From assembly GCF_035194505.1 (NCBI RefSeq), contig NZ_CP136573.1:1364001-1428000 (forward strand): DNA of 64,000 nt. Direction: 5' to 3'. The position numbers and the translations under genes were made by a program. The notes under the pieces were generated by a model, which worked only from the letters and a program-made list of their open reading frames with translations, searched no databases and was not told where the DNA came from. Shown one piece after another: positions 50,966 through 60,384 of this stretch. Each line of letters opens with the position of its first letter. The stretch's first letter is position 1. The DNA comes from Erythrobacter sp. GTDB taxonomy: Bacteria > Pseudomonadota > Alphaproteobacteria > Sphingomonadales > Sphingomonadaceae.

Positions 50966-53593
50966 ATGCGGAAGACTATCTGGGGCCTCGGCCTCGTCGT
51001 GCTGGCCATGCTTGCGGCGGGCGGGCAACCGGCCAGTGCGCAGTCCTTCATCGACGGCCGCTTCGATCCGGCGATCCCGACGCTTCAGGCGACCGTCGGC
51101 CATGCGCCCGGCACCCGCATCACCTCTCCGGACGAGACCTATGCCTATCTCAAGGCGCTGGTCGCCGCCGCGCCTGACCGGACGCGGATGGTGCAATATG
51201 CCACCAGCTGGGAAGGCCGACCGCTCTATTACGTGATCGTCTCGAGCCCCGAAAACATCGCCCGGCTCGATGCGATCCGCGCCGATCTGGCGAACATCGC
51301 CGCAGGCCGCACCTCGAACGGGGCGGCGCTGCCGGTCACCTGGCTGGCATACGGCGTCCACGGCAACGAGATCTCCTCGACCGATGCCGCGTTGATGACC
51401 GCCTATCACCTGCTCGCCGCGCAGGAGGATGCCCGCGCCGCCAAGATCCTGCGCGAGACCATCGTGGTGATCGACCCGATGCAGAACCCCGACGGCCGGG
51501 CGCGCTTCGTGAACAACTTCCTCGCCGCCAAGGGCATCGATGCCGCCGCCGACCGGCAGGCCGCCGAGCATGACGAGCCATGGCCGAGCGGGCGCGTCAA
51601 CCACTACATGTTCGATCTCAACCGCGACTGGTTCACCCTCAGCCAGCCCGAAACCCGCGGCAAGGTCGCCGCGATCCGCAGCTGGAATCCGGTGGTGGTG
51701 GTCGATCTGCACGAAATGGGCGGGGACGAGAGCTACTTCTTCTCGCCTGCCGCCCAGCCCTTCAACCCCAATCTGTCGCCTGCGCAGATCCGCGCCTACG
51801 AGCTGATCGGCCGCGCCAACGCCGCCGCTTTCGACGCGATGGGCGAGCCCTATTTCACCCGCGAGGTCTATGACCTGTTCTACCCCGGCTATGGTGACAC
51901 CTGGAACGCGCATCAGGGTGCGATCGGCAGCACCTATGAACAGGCCTCGGCGCGCGGGCTGGAGTTCGAACGGCGGGACGGCACCACGCTGACCTATGCC
52001 GACGGGGTGCGCAACCACTTCACCACCAGCCTGGCAACCGCGGGCGCGGTGGCGGACAATCCGCAGCGTTTCCTGACCGACTTCGCGCAATATCGCGCGG
52101 GCAATGCCAGCGGTGCCGCCGGACGCGGGACCTATGTGATCGACCTTAGCAAGCGGCGCTGGAATGCCGAGACCCTCGGCCGCCGCCTCGCCGCGCAGGG
52201 CATCACCGTACAGCGCCGTGAAGGCGCGGCCAGCCTGTGCGGCAAGAGCTACCCGCAAGGCTATCTCGCCGTCCCGCAGGCCCAGCCCGCCGCGCGGCTG
52301 GTGAAGAGCCTGCTTGATCGCGACACGCCCCTTCCGCCGGATTTCCTTGCCGAGCAGGAGCGTCGCCGCGCGCAGGATCTGCCGCACGAGCTTTATGATG
52401 TGACCGCCTGGTCGGTTGGCCTCATGGCCGGCGTCGATGTCACCTTGTGCAACGCGCCCGCCACGGGCGATGCGCTCGCCGGTGACACGCCGGTGGCCGC
52501 GCTGAGCGAAGGCGCAGGCACCTTCGGGATCGCCGTGCCGTGGAACGACAGCGGTCAGGCACGGCTCGTCTCACTGGCGCTGCGCGAAGGGGTCGAGGCG
52601 CGGGTCACCGACAAGGCCTTCACCAAGGCCGGTCGCGAATTCCCGCGCGGCACGGTGGTGTTCCCGGCGGGTAGCAACAGCCCTGAAAAGATGGCCCGAC
52701 TTGCCGAACTCGCCCGCGAAGTCGGCGCGCAGACGGTCGCGCTCGATTCCGGATGGGTCGATAGCGGCCCCAATCTCGGCAGCGAGAGCTTTGTGCGGCT
52801 GACCTTGCCGCGCGTTGCTATTGCATGGGACGACGGCATTGATCAGCTCAGCGCAGGCGCGATGCGCTATGTGCTCGAACGCCGCCTCGGCGTGCCGGTG
52901 GTGCCGATCCGCACCCAGCGCCTCGCCCGCGCGGACCTCGCCGACTACGATGTGCTGCTGGTGCCCGAGGGTGAGCCCTCGGCGATCCTCGGCGAAGGCG
53001 GCCAGCGCACGATCCGCGATTTCGTGCGGCGCGGAGGCGTGCTGGTGGCGGTGGGCGACAGCCTCGAGACCTTCAGCGGCGGCGATGCGCCGATGCTCAA
53101 GGTCAAGCGCGAAGCCGCGCTGGGCCGCGATCCGGCAGCCGGCGACAAGAGCAAGGAGGGCGGCCTCGCCGAAGCGGTCGAGATTGCCAGTGACGCGGAA
53201 TATCGCGAGGCGATCAAGGACCAGCAGGCCCTGCCCGACACCATGCCCGGCGCGCTGCTCAATGCGGTGGCGGATCGCGATCACTTCCTCTCGGCAGGCT
53301 ATGACGCGGGGGCCGTGGTGCTGGCGACGGGGACGCAGATCTTCACCCCGCTCGACCGCGCTGATGGCATCAACGTGCTGCGCTTTGCCGCGCCCGGCGA
53401 TCTCATCGCCAGCGGCTATGTGTGGGACGAGAACCGGCGGCAGCTGGCCTACAAGCCCTACCTGATGGCACAGCGGCAAGGGCGCGGGCTGGTGATCGGC
53501 TTTGCCCATGATCCCGCGACCCGCGCCTATCTCGACGGGCTCGACCTGCTGATCGCCAATGCTGTGCTGATCGCACCCTCGCGGGTGCGCTGA
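50966..53593 (+). CDS. Secreted M14-family zinc carboxypeptidase
   Basis: 875 residues with a signal peptide (GLGLVVLAMLAAGGQPASAQ). M14 zinc site: H132 and E135 in YGVHGNEIS, and H249 in VVDLHEMGGDES; NPDGRARF (174-181) is the substrate-binding segment. After the peptidase domain (to about 380) comes a long C-terminal part of mixed alpha/beta type with DYDVLLVPEGEPSAILGEGG, similar to a glutamine-amidotransferase-like fold seen in related large carboxypeptidases. Follows the metalloprotease by 104 bases in the same direction, suggesting joint use of external protein. Confidence 0.88.
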   Translation: MRKTIWGLGLVVLAMLAAGGQPASAQSFIDGRFDPAIPTLQATVGHAPGTRITSPDETYAYLKALVAAAPDRTRMVQYATSWEGRPLYYVIVSSPENIARLDAIRADLANIAAGRTSNGAALPVTWLAYGVHGNEISSTDAALMTAYHLLAAQEDARAAKILRETIVVIDPMQNPDGRARFVNNFLAAKGIDAAADRQAAEHDEPWPSGRVNHYMFDLNRDWFTLSQPETRGKVAAIRSWNPVVVVDLHEMGGDESYFFSPAAQPFNPNLSPAQIRAYELIGRANAAAFDAMGEPYFTREVYDLFYPGYGDTWNAHQGAIGSTYEQASARGLEFERRDGTTLTYADGVRNHFTTSLATAGAVADNPQRFLTDFAQYRAGNASGAAGRGTYVIDLSKRRWNAETLGRRLAAQGITVQRREGAASLCGKSYPQGYLAVPQAQPAARLVKSLLDRDTPLPPDFLAEQERRRAQDLPHELYDVTAWSVGLMAGVDVTLCNAPATGDALAGDTPVAALSEGAGTFGIAVPWNDSGQARLVSLALREGVEARVTDKAFTKAGREFPRGTVVFPAGSNSPEKMARLAELAREVGAQTVALDSGWVDSGPNLGSESFVRLTLPRVAIAWDDGIDQLSAGAMRYVLERRLGVPVVPIRTQRLARADLADYDVLLVPEGEPSAILGEGGQRTIRDFVRRGGVLVAVGDSLETFSGGDAPMLKVKREAALGRDPAAGDKSKEGGLAEAVEIASDAEYREAIKDQQALPDTMPGALLNAVADRDHFLSAGYDAGAVVLATGTQIFTPLDRADGINVLRFAAPGDLIASGYVWDENRRQLAYKPYLMAQRQGRGLVIGFAHDPATRAYLDGLDLLIANAVLIAPSRVR

Positions 53594-53642
53594 GACCGGC
53601 GCGCAGGGCGGAGTGATCTAGGAACCTGACACGGAATGTGTC

Positions 53643-54389
53643 ATGCTGCTTGGCATGACGCTGTTCCACGCGCTCGTCGTGCTTCATGTCGCCACCGGTG
53701 TGGTGGGGCTGACGGCGTTCTGGGGGCCGATTGTCACCCGCAAGGGCGCCGTCAATCATCGCAAATGGGGCAAGGCGGCCTGCTACGGCTTTCTGGGCGC
53801 GGGCATGCTGGCGATCGCGATGGCGCTGCTCTCGCTCTACGGGCCGGAATACCGCCACCCCGAAATCACCGACCGAACGCTGTATGAGGGGCTGTTCGGC
53901 TGGATGATGCTCTATCTCGGCATGCTCACCATCGGCTTTGTCGACTATGGTCTCGCCGTGGTGCGCCACAGTCGTGATCGGACTGCCCTCAGGGCTCCGC
54001 GCTATCAGGCGGTGATTGCCGCCGTGATTGTCTCGGGCGCGTGGTGCGGCTGGTTCGGCTTCAAGGTCGGACATCCGCTGATGATGCTGGTGGCATTCAT
54101 CGGGATCGTGTCGATGCTGATCCAGCAGCGCTACATCTGGCAGACCAGCGATCCACCGCGGCAGACTTATGTTGGCGAGCATTTCCGCGCGCTGATCGGC
54201 ATGGGGATCTCGGCCTATACCGCGTTTCTGTCGGTCGGCCTGATCCGCATGATCCCCGAGCACGTGTTCAACCCCGCGATCTGGGCGGGGCCGAGTGTCA
54301 TCGGGGTGAGCCTGATCATCTACTTCACCCTCAAGGGAAAGAAGCAGGCCGCCGCCAAGCCGTCAGGGTCGCGCCCACATCCGCAATAG
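53643..54389 (+). CDS. Seven-helix membrane protein, unknown function
   Basis: 248 residues from 53643; the Met at 53655 (MTLFHALVVLHV) is equally plausible. Seven or so hydrophobic segments with a conserved-looking N-terminal HVATGVVGLTAFWGPIVTRKG and HRKWGKAACYGF, reminiscent of DUF2306-type proteins. The C-terminus is basic (KGKKQAAAK). It overlaps the 3' end of the convergent PiuC gene by 27 bases (54363-54389). Confidence 0.65.
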   Translation: MLLGMTLFHALVVLHVATGVVGLTAFWGPIVTRKGAVNHRKWGKAACYGFLGAGMLAIAMALLSLYGPEYRHPEITDRTLYEGLFGWMMLYLGMLTIGFVDYGLAVVRHSRDRTALRAPRYQAVIAAVIVSGAWCGWFGFKVGHPLMMLVAFIGIVSMLIQQRYIWQTSDPPRQTYVGEHFRALIGMGISAYTAFLSVGLIRMIPEHVFNPAIWAGPSVIGVSLIIYFTLKGKKQAAAKPSGSRPHPQ

Positions 54390-55040
54390 GTTCGCGATGG
54401 TCTTGTCGAGCGTCAGCAGCTCGGCCGATTGCGCGGGGAGCTGGCGGCGCAGCGAGGCGCGCAGGTTTTCCAGATCGAACAGCATCTCGCGTTGCGAGGG
54501 ATCTGCCACGAGGCTTTCGATCCAGCCGACGCATACGATCCGCGTGCCGCGCGTCACGGGCCGGACCTCGTGGATGCTGCCCGAGGGGTAGAGCACCATG
54601 TGCCCCGCCTCGCCCTTCAGCTCCTGGGTCATACCGGCTGCATGGACCACCAGCTCGCCGCCGTCGTACTCTTCCGGCGGGGTGAGGAAGAGCGTGAAGG
54701 ACAGATCGGTGCGCAGCCGGGCATCGCCCTTGCCCATCAGCGCATTGTCGACATGGTTGCCGTAATGCCCGCCCACGCCCGTCTTGCTGATCAAGAGGGG
54801 CGAGATGCGGCGGGGCTGAGCGGCGGCCTTGACCACCGGATGATCGGCAATCAGGCGCGAAAGCTCGTCAGACAAGCGGCGGCCGGGGACAGAGTCCATG
54901 CTGGCCTGAAGGTTGCTCTTGACCGCACGGGCCACCGCGCCAGCGGTCTCGCGCCCGTCGCGCCATTCGAGCAGGGCAACGCGCTCGGCAATCGCGGCGA
55001 GGTGTTCGGCATCGGGAATGGCGTGAATGGCAAGGATCAT
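54363..55040 (-). CDS. Fe(II)/2-oxoglutarate dioxygenase, PiuC/YbiX family
   Basis: 225 residues from the ATG at 55040. PKHD-type hydroxylase with iron ligands H96-x-D98 (GNHVDNALMG) and H157 (GSIHEVRPV) and 2-oxoglutarate-binding R167. The family is usually encoded beside iron-regulated TonB receptors (PiuA/Fiu) in proteobacteria. Here a TonB receptor gene lies on the other side of a TetR regulator. It starts 10 bases after the TetR stop, so they are co-transcribed. It modifies an unknown substrate. Confidence 0.88.
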   Translation of the reverse strand: MILAIHAIPDAEHLAAIAERVALLEWRDGRETAGAVARAVKSNLQASMDSVPGRRLSDELSRLIADHPVVKAAAQPRRISPLLISKTGVGGHYGNHVDNALMGKGDARLRTDLSFTLFLTPPEEYDGGELVVHAAGMTQELKGEAGHMVLYPSGSIHEVRPVTRGTRIVCVGWIESLVADPSQREMLFDLENLRASLRRQLPAQSAELLTLDKTIANLLRMWARP

Positions 55041-55050
55041 CCCTGCCCCT

Positions 55051-55692
55051 CTAGCGCCGCAGCAGGCCTTCCGCCAGCAATCGGTTGACCCCGTCTGCGA
55101 CCTCTTCCGGGGACTTGTCCGACTGGCCCCATACGGCAAAGCGCAGGCCGGCAAAGACGTTCATGCCCATGATCGCCCAGGCTTCGATTTCGCCCAGCCC
55201 GTCGCGGAATTCGCCATGCTCGGCACCGGCGCGCAGGCGATCGGCAATGCGGGCAGCGATAGTCTCGTAGTGTTCGCGGTAGCTCGCCGGATCGACGAAT
55301 TCGGCCTCGTCGATGATGCGGTAGACTTCCTTGTGTTCGGCCGCAAAGCGCAGGAACGCCGTCAGCGCCGCACGTTCGATTTCGAGCGGGCCCATGCCGT
55401 CGTTGAGGGCCGAACGCGCGCTGGTGCGCACCTTCTCGCTCATGTCGGCGACCAGCGCCCGGAACAGCGCGTCCTTGCTGTCGAAATAGGTGTAGAAGCT
55501 GCCCAGCGCCATGCCTGCTCGCCGCGTGATCGAGCTGACCGAGGCTTCGTGAAAGCCCTTCTCGCCGAATTCCTCGGCGGCCGCATCGAGCAGCTTGCGC
55601 AAGGTCCGCCGCCCGCGCTCGGTGCGCGGCGCCTTGGGATCGTCCGCAACCAGCGGCGCGTCGATCACAGTGCTGACCCGAGTGTTGCCCAT
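55051..55692 (-). CDS. TetR-family transcriptional regulator
   Basis: 213 residues from the ATG at 55692, which has GGAGGG 8 bases upstream; ATG codons at 55698 and further up exist. HTH region: LLDAAAEEFGEKGFHEASVSSITRRAGMALGSFYTYFDSKDALF. The C-terminal ligand domain is generic. It is divergent from the TonB receptor; an inverted repeat lies between. Probably represses itself, the dioxygenase gene and the receptor gene. Confidence 0.9.
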   Translation of the reverse strand: MGNTRVSTVIDAPLVADDPKAPRTERGRRTLRKLLDAAAEEFGEKGFHEASVSSITRRAGMALGSFYTYFDSKDALFRALVADMSEKVRTSARSALNDGMGPLEIERAALTAFLRFAAEHKEVYRIIDEAEFVDPASYREHYETIAARIADRLRAGAEHGEFRDGLGEIEAWAIMGMNVFAGLRFAVWGQSDKSPEEVADGVNRLLAEGLLRR

Positions 55693-55749
55693 CCGCATCT
55701 CCCTCCACGCTTTCGGTAAGCCGCGCAAGGGGCGTGCACAAGTCTAAAC

Positions 55750-55772
55750 TTGAAAGGTGGTTCAACTTTCAA
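55750..55772. promoter_or_regulatory. Candidate TetR operator between the regulator and the TonB receptor gene
   Basis: TTGAAAG (55750-55756) and CTTTCAA (55766-55772) form a perfect 7-base inverted repeat with a 9-base spacer, in the 121-base divergent promoter region. Size and symmetry suit a TetR dimer. A second half-site-like TTCAA lies in the centre. Confidence 0.6.
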
Positions 55773-55813
55773 TATTGATGAGCGCACAAGAGGGATAGGA
55801 GAGGACCACCCCC

Positions 55814-58132
55814 ATGACCAAGATGCTTTGCTCGCGCGCAGTGCTGCTGGCCGGCTGCGCCACACTTGCCACTTTCGCCGCACCTGTCGCCGCGCAGGAC
55901 AGCGTTGCCGATCCGGCCGCCTCGACCGCCGAGGATGATGGCACGATCATCGTCACCGCCCGCCGCCGCGAGGAACGCCTGATCGACGTGCCGCTTTCGG
56001 TCACCGCGCTTTCGGGCGATGCACTGATCCAGCAGGGCATTCAGGACCTCACCCAGATCGGCCAGCAGGTGCCCAACATCACGCTTGAGGTGAGCCGCGG
56101 CACCAACACCACGCTCACCGCCTTCATCCGCGGTGTCGGCCAGCAGGATCCGGTCGGCGGGTTCGAAGCGGGCGTCGGCCTCTACATCGATGATGTCTAT
56201 CTGAACCGTCCGCAGGCCGCCGTGCTCGATATCTACGATGTCGAGCGGATCGAAGTGCTGCGCGGGCCGCAGGGCACGCTCTACGGCCGCAACACCATCG
56301 GCGGCGCGATCAAGTATGTCACTGCCGCCCTGCCCGACGAGACCAGCCTGATGGTGCGCGGCACCTATGGCTCCTATGATCAGGCAGATCTCATCGTCAG
56401 CGCTTCGACCCCGATTTCCGACAGCCTGAAGATCGGCGCGAGCGGCGCCCGCCTGTCGCGCGGCGGCTTCGGCGAGAACCTCACGCTCGGTACCGAGAAC
56501 TACAACAAGGACGTGTGGGCCGCGCGCGGCACGATCGAGTTCGAGAGCGGGGCATTCTCGGCGCGCCTGTCCGGCGATTACGTCAAGGACAATTCGCAGG
56601 CGCGTCAGGGCCACCGCTTCATCACCAGCCTGCGCACCGGCGCGCCGGTGCTCGATGACGTGTTCGACACCCGCGCCGGGCTCAACATCATCGATCAGGA
56701 AGTCGAGGCCTATGGCGGCGCACTGAACATGGCGCTGGCGGTGTCCGACACGATCACTCTCAAGTCGATCACCGGCTACCGTCAGGACAAGTCGACCACG
56801 CCGATCGATTTCGACAGCCTTCCTGCCGCCGACCTCGATGTGCCGGGCATCTACGAGAACGACCAGTTCAGTCAGGAGCTCCAGCTGCTCTACGAGAGCG
56901 ACAATCTCTCGGGCGTAATCGGCTTCTACTATCTCGATGCCAACGCCTTCACCGCCTTTGACGTGGCACTGTTCACCACCGTTGCCGGCCTCACCGCGCA
57001 GACGCTGGGCGATGTCGACACCAAGACATGGTCGGTGTTCGGCGACTTCACCTATGACCTTACCGACACGGTCAGCGTCTCGGTCGGCGGGCGATACACC
57101 AACGACAAGCGCACCAGCCAGGTGCTGCGTACGACCTTCGTCGGCGGGTTCTCCCCGCTGTTCGGCGGGGCGGGCGTGGCCGCGGCGGTGACCAGCAATT
57201 TCAACGGCAGCGCGACCTTCAAGGACTTCAACCCGCGCGCCTCGATCAGCTGGCAGCCCAATGCCGATCACAACCTCTATTTCACCTATTCGCAGGGCTT
57301 CAAGGGCGGCGGGTTTGACCCGCGCGGCCAGACCACCGCTTGCCGCAACAGCCGCGGCGGAGCCTGCACGGCTGACGAGGTGTTCGACTTCATGGCCTTC
57401 GACCCTGAAACGGTCGACAGCTTCGAACTGGGCTGGAAGGCCTCGCTGCTCGACAATCGCCTGAACATCAGTCTCGCCGGCTTTGTCGCCGATTACACGG
57501 ATGTGCAGATCCCCGGTTCGGTCGGCTTCGATGCGAATGGCGATGGGGTGAACGAGACCTTCATCGGCATCACCTCGAACGCCGCCAATGCGAGCGTCAA
57601 CGGGCTCGAGTTCGAAGGCAATGCGCTGGTCGGCAAGGACTTTGCTGGCGACGGCAGCCGCTTCAGCATCAACTGGTCGCTGGGCGTGATCGATGCCAAG
57701 TACAACACGTTCATCGACGCCTTTGGCCGCGACGTCGCCGATCAACGCGTGTTCCAGAACACGCCGGAAATCACCGCGCACATGGGCTTCAATCTCGGCG
57801 TGCCGATGGCGGGCGGGATGATGGACTTCATCGGTCTTGCCGCGCTGCGCTCGGATGCGAGCCAGTTCGAAGTACCCAACCCCTTCCTCGATCAGGACGG
57901 CTTCGTGTTGGTCGATGCGAGCATGGTCTACACCGTCGACAGCGGCCTGTTCTCGATCGGGCTGCACGGCAAGAACCTGTTCAACAAGGAGTATATCGTC
58001 GCCGGCTACAACTTCGTGGCAGGCGGCGTGAACGGCGCGCCCTTCACCCCGACACTGGGCCGCGAAGGCACGCTGACCGGCTTCTATGGCGATCCGCGCC
58101 GGATCTTCGTGACCGCGCAGGTCAACTTCTAA
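55814..58132 (+). CDS. TonB-dependent outer-membrane receptor
   Basis: 772 residues: signal peptide (LLAGCATLATFAAPVAAQ), a TonB-box-like DDGTIIVTARRREERLIDVP at about 40-60, plug domain (GVGLYIDDVYLNRPQAAVLD and IEVLRGPQGTLYGRNTIGG), and a 22-strand barrel ending in FVTAQVNF. The plug sequence matches the sphingomonad receptor group used for diverse carbon sources as well as siderophores. The PiuC and TetR neighbours suggest an iron chelate or small aromatic ligand; the ligand is unknown. Confidence 0.92.
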   Translation: MTKMLCSRAVLLAGCATLATFAAPVAAQDSVADPAASTAEDDGTIIVTARRREERLIDVPLSVTALSGDALIQQGIQDLTQIGQQVPNITLEVSRGTNTTLTAFIRGVGQQDPVGGFEAGVGLYIDDVYLNRPQAAVLDIYDVERIEVLRGPQGTLYGRNTIGGAIKYVTAALPDETSLMVRGTYGSYDQADLIVSASTPISDSLKIGASGARLSRGGFGENLTLGTENYNKDVWAARGTIEFESGAFSARLSGDYVKDNSQARQGHRFITSLRTGAPVLDDVFDTRAGLNIIDQEVEAYGGALNMALAVSDTITLKSITGYRQDKSTTPIDFDSLPAADLDVPGIYENDQFSQELQLLYESDNLSGVIGFYYLDANAFTAFDVALFTTVAGLTAQTLGDVDTKTWSVFGDFTYDLTDTVSVSVGGRYTNDKRTSQVLRTTFVGGFSPLFGGAGVAAAVTSNFNGSATFKDFNPRASISWQPNADHNLYFTYSQGFKGGGFDPRGQTTACRNSRGGACTADEVFDFMAFDPETVDSFELGWKASLLDNRLNISLAGFVADYTDVQIPGSVGFDANGDGVNETFIGITSNAANASVNGLEFEGNALVGKDFAGDGSRFSINWSLGVIDAKYNTFIDAFGRDVADQRVFQNTPEITAHMGFNLGVPMAGGMMDFIGLAALRSDASQFEVPNPFLDQDGFVLVDASMVYTVDSGLFSIGLHGKNLFNKEYIVAGYNFVAGGVNGAPFTPTLGREGTLTGFYGDPRRIFVTAQVNF

Positions 58133-58226
58133 ACCTCTCCCCGGATGGGGCGGCGGCCTCTTGTGTCCATCACCGCCGCCCCTTCCCTCTTTCCTTGGCC
58201 TGCCTGAAGAGGCATAGGCCCGTGCC

Positions 58227-59504
58227 ATGCACGATATCCGTTTTATCCGAGAGAACCCCGAGGCTTTTGACGCCGGCCTCGCCCGCCGCGGCCTCCCGCC
58301 GCAGGCCGCTTCGCTGATCGCGATTGACGAGGAGCGCCGCGCCGCGACCACCGCAGTGCAGGTCGCGCAGAGCCGCCGCAACGAAGCCTCCAAGCTGATC
58401 GGCGCCGCCATGGCCAAGGGCGACAAGGACGCCGCCGAGGCGATCAAGGCCGAAGTCGCCGCGCTGAAGGACGCGATGCCCGCACTCGAAGCGCGCGCCG
58501 ACGCGCTGGCGGGCCAGTTGAAGGCCGCGCTCGAGATCATCCCCAACCTCCCCGGCGCGGACGTCTCTGACGGCGCAGGCGAGGAGGAGAATGTCGAAAT
58601 CTCGCGCTGGGGCACGCCGCGGGAGTTCGACTTCACCCCTCGCGAACACGCCGACATTGCGCCGATGCTGGGCATGGATTTCGAGACCGGCGCGCGGCTC
58701 TCGGGGGCGCGGTTCACCTTCCTGCGGGGCGGGATGGCGCGCCTGCACCGCGCGCTCGGCCAGTTCATGCTCGACGTGCAGACCGGCGAGCACGGCTATG
58801 CCGAATGCAACCCGCCGGTGCTGGTGGGCGACGATGCGATGTATGGCACCGACAAGCTGCCGAAGTTTGCAGAGGACAGCTTCTGCACCACCAATGGCCG
58901 CTGGCTCATCCCCACCTCGGAAGTCAGCCTCACCGCCAGCGTGATGGGCGAGTTGCTCGACGAAGCCGCGCTCCCAATGCGCCTCACCGCGCTCACCTTG
59001 TGCTTCCGTTCCGAGGCCGGCGCGGCGGGGCGCGATACGCGCGGGTTCATCCGCCAGCACCAGTTCGAAAAGTGCGAGCTGGTCTCCATCGTGCGCCCCG
59101 AGGAATCCGAGGCCGAACACCAGCGCATGGTCCGGGCGGCAGAGACAATCCTCGAACGCCTCGCCCTGCCCTATCGCAAGCTCTTGCTGTGCACCGGCGA
59201 CATGGGCTTCGGCGCGAAGAAGACCTATGATCTTGAGGTCTGGCTCCCCGGGCAAGGCGCCTTCCGCGAGATCAGCTCGTGTTCGAACACCGGCGACTTC
59301 CAGGCCCGCCGGATGAACACCCGCTACCGCGTGGCAGGCGAGAAGCGCACCGAGTTCGTCCACACCCTCAACGGTTCCGGCCTTGCGGTCGGGCGTACGC
59401 TGGTGGCGGTGATCGAGAATTACCAGAACGCTGACGGCAGCGTCACCGTGCCTGACGAATTGCTCCCCTATATGGGCGGGGTGAGCGTCATTTCGCCAAA
59501 ATAA
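58227..59504 (+). CDS. serS: Seryl-tRNA synthetase
   Basis: 425 residues. N-terminal two-helix coiled coil (about 30-105) that binds the long arm of tRNA-Ser, then the class II core with motif 2 (FRSEAGAAGRDTRGFIRQHQ) and motif 3 (HTLNGSGLAVGRTLVAVIE). Start ATG at 58227 (MHDIRFIREN) is the standard family start. A REP doublet begins 3 bases after the stop, then surE. Confidence 0.97.
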   Translation: MHDIRFIRENPEAFDAGLARRGLPPQAASLIAIDEERRAATTAVQVAQSRRNEASKLIGAAMAKGDKDAAEAIKAEVAALKDAMPALEARADALAGQLKAALEIIPNLPGADVSDGAGEEENVEISRWGTPREFDFTPREHADIAPMLGMDFETGARLSGARFTFLRGGMARLHRALGQFMLDVQTGEHGYAECNPPVLVGDDAMYGTDKLPKFAEDSFCTTNGRWLIPTSEVSLTASVMGELLDEAALPMRLTALTLCFRSEAGAAGRDTRGFIRQHQFEKCELVSIVRPEESEAEHQRMVRAAETILERLALPYRKLLLCTGDMGFGAKKTYDLEVWLPGQGAFREISSCSNTGDFQARRMNTRYRVAGEKRTEFVHTLNGSGLAVGRTLVAVIENYQNADGSVTVPDELLPYMGGVSVISPK

Positions 59505-59506
59505 CC

Positions 59507-59601
59507 CCGTTCGCCCTGAGCTTGTCGAAGGGCCGCCTTTCTTCTTCGCGAACCGCGCAACCAAAGGAAATACAGTGCTTCGACAAGCTCAGCACGAACG
59601 G
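59507..59601. repeat. REP-like doublet (family 1) between serS and surE
   Basis: Two inverted copies: CCGTTCGCCCTGAGCTTGTC at 59507-59535 and GTGCTTCGACAAGCTCAGCA at 59575-59601. They share the core of the copies at 18235 and 18557 (CTTCGACAAGCTCAG). The 39 bases between them contain no gene. The pair can fold into one long hairpin in mRNA and may insulate serS from surE. Confidence 0.88.
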
Positions 59602-59618
59602 TTAGGGATGGCAGCGCG

Positions 59619-60380
59619 ATGAGAATCCTCCTCACCAATGACGACGGCATCAACGCCCCCGGCCTCAAGGTGCTGGAGGAAATCGCGCGCCAGTTTTCGG
59701 ACGACATCTGGATCTGCGCGCCGTCCGAGGAGCAATCGGGCGCGGGCCATTCGCTCACGCTGACGCGGCCCGTGCGCCTGCAAAAGCTTGGCGAGCGGCG
59801 GTTCGCCGTCACCGGCACGCCCACTGACAGCGTGATGATGGCGCTGCGCACGGTCATGCCCGAAGCGCCCGACCTGATCCTGTCGGGCGTCAATCGCGGC
59901 GCGAACCTTGCCGACGACATCACCTATTCGGGCACGGTCTCGGCTGCGATCGAAGGCGCGCTGGCAGGCGTCCGCTCGATCGCCTTCAGCCAGGTCTATG
60001 CCCGCGAAGGCATGGGCGACGATGTGCCCTTCGGCGCCGCGCGCGAATGGGGGGCAAAGGTGCTCGCGCCCCTGATCGATGCGCCGATGGCCGAGCGCAC
60101 ACTCATCAACGTCAACTTCCCAGCGCTTGCTCCCGAGGATGTGAAGGGCATCCGCGTGGTGCGGCAGGGCTTTCACGACTATTCGCGCGGCACCATCGTC
60201 GAAGGACGCGATCCGCGCGGCTATCGCTATTTCTGGTTCGGGCTGGATTCGATCGAGCACACCCTCGATCACGGCACCGATCTCGAAGCGATCGAGGAAG
60301 GCTATATCGCGGTCACCCCGCTCCAGCTCGATCTCACCCACTATTCGACCATCGGCATCCTTGCCGAGCGGTTCGCCTGA
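59619..60380 (+). CDS. surE: 5'/3'-nucleotidase SurE
   Basis: 253 residues. Metal-site motif MRILLTNDDGINAPG with the two Asp at 8-9, SEEQSGAGHSLT, and GVNRGANLADDITYSGTVSA. Dephosphorylates nucleoside monophosphates and is a survival/stress protein often linked to pcm. Here pcm is not adjacent. Convergent with the DUF1761 gene. Confidence 0.95.
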   Translation: MRILLTNDDGINAPGLKVLEEIARQFSDDIWICAPSEEQSGAGHSLTLTRPVRLQKLGERRFAVTGTPTDSVMMALRTVMPEAPDLILSGVNRGANLADDITYSGTVSAAIEGALAGVRSIAFSQVYAREGMGDDVPFGAAREWGAKVLAPLIDAPMAERTLINVNFPALAPEDVKGIRVVRQGFHDYSRGTIVEGRDPRGYRYFWFGLDSIEHTLDHGTDLEAIEEGYIAVTPLQLDLTHYSTIGILAERFA

Positions 60381-60384
60381 GGCG

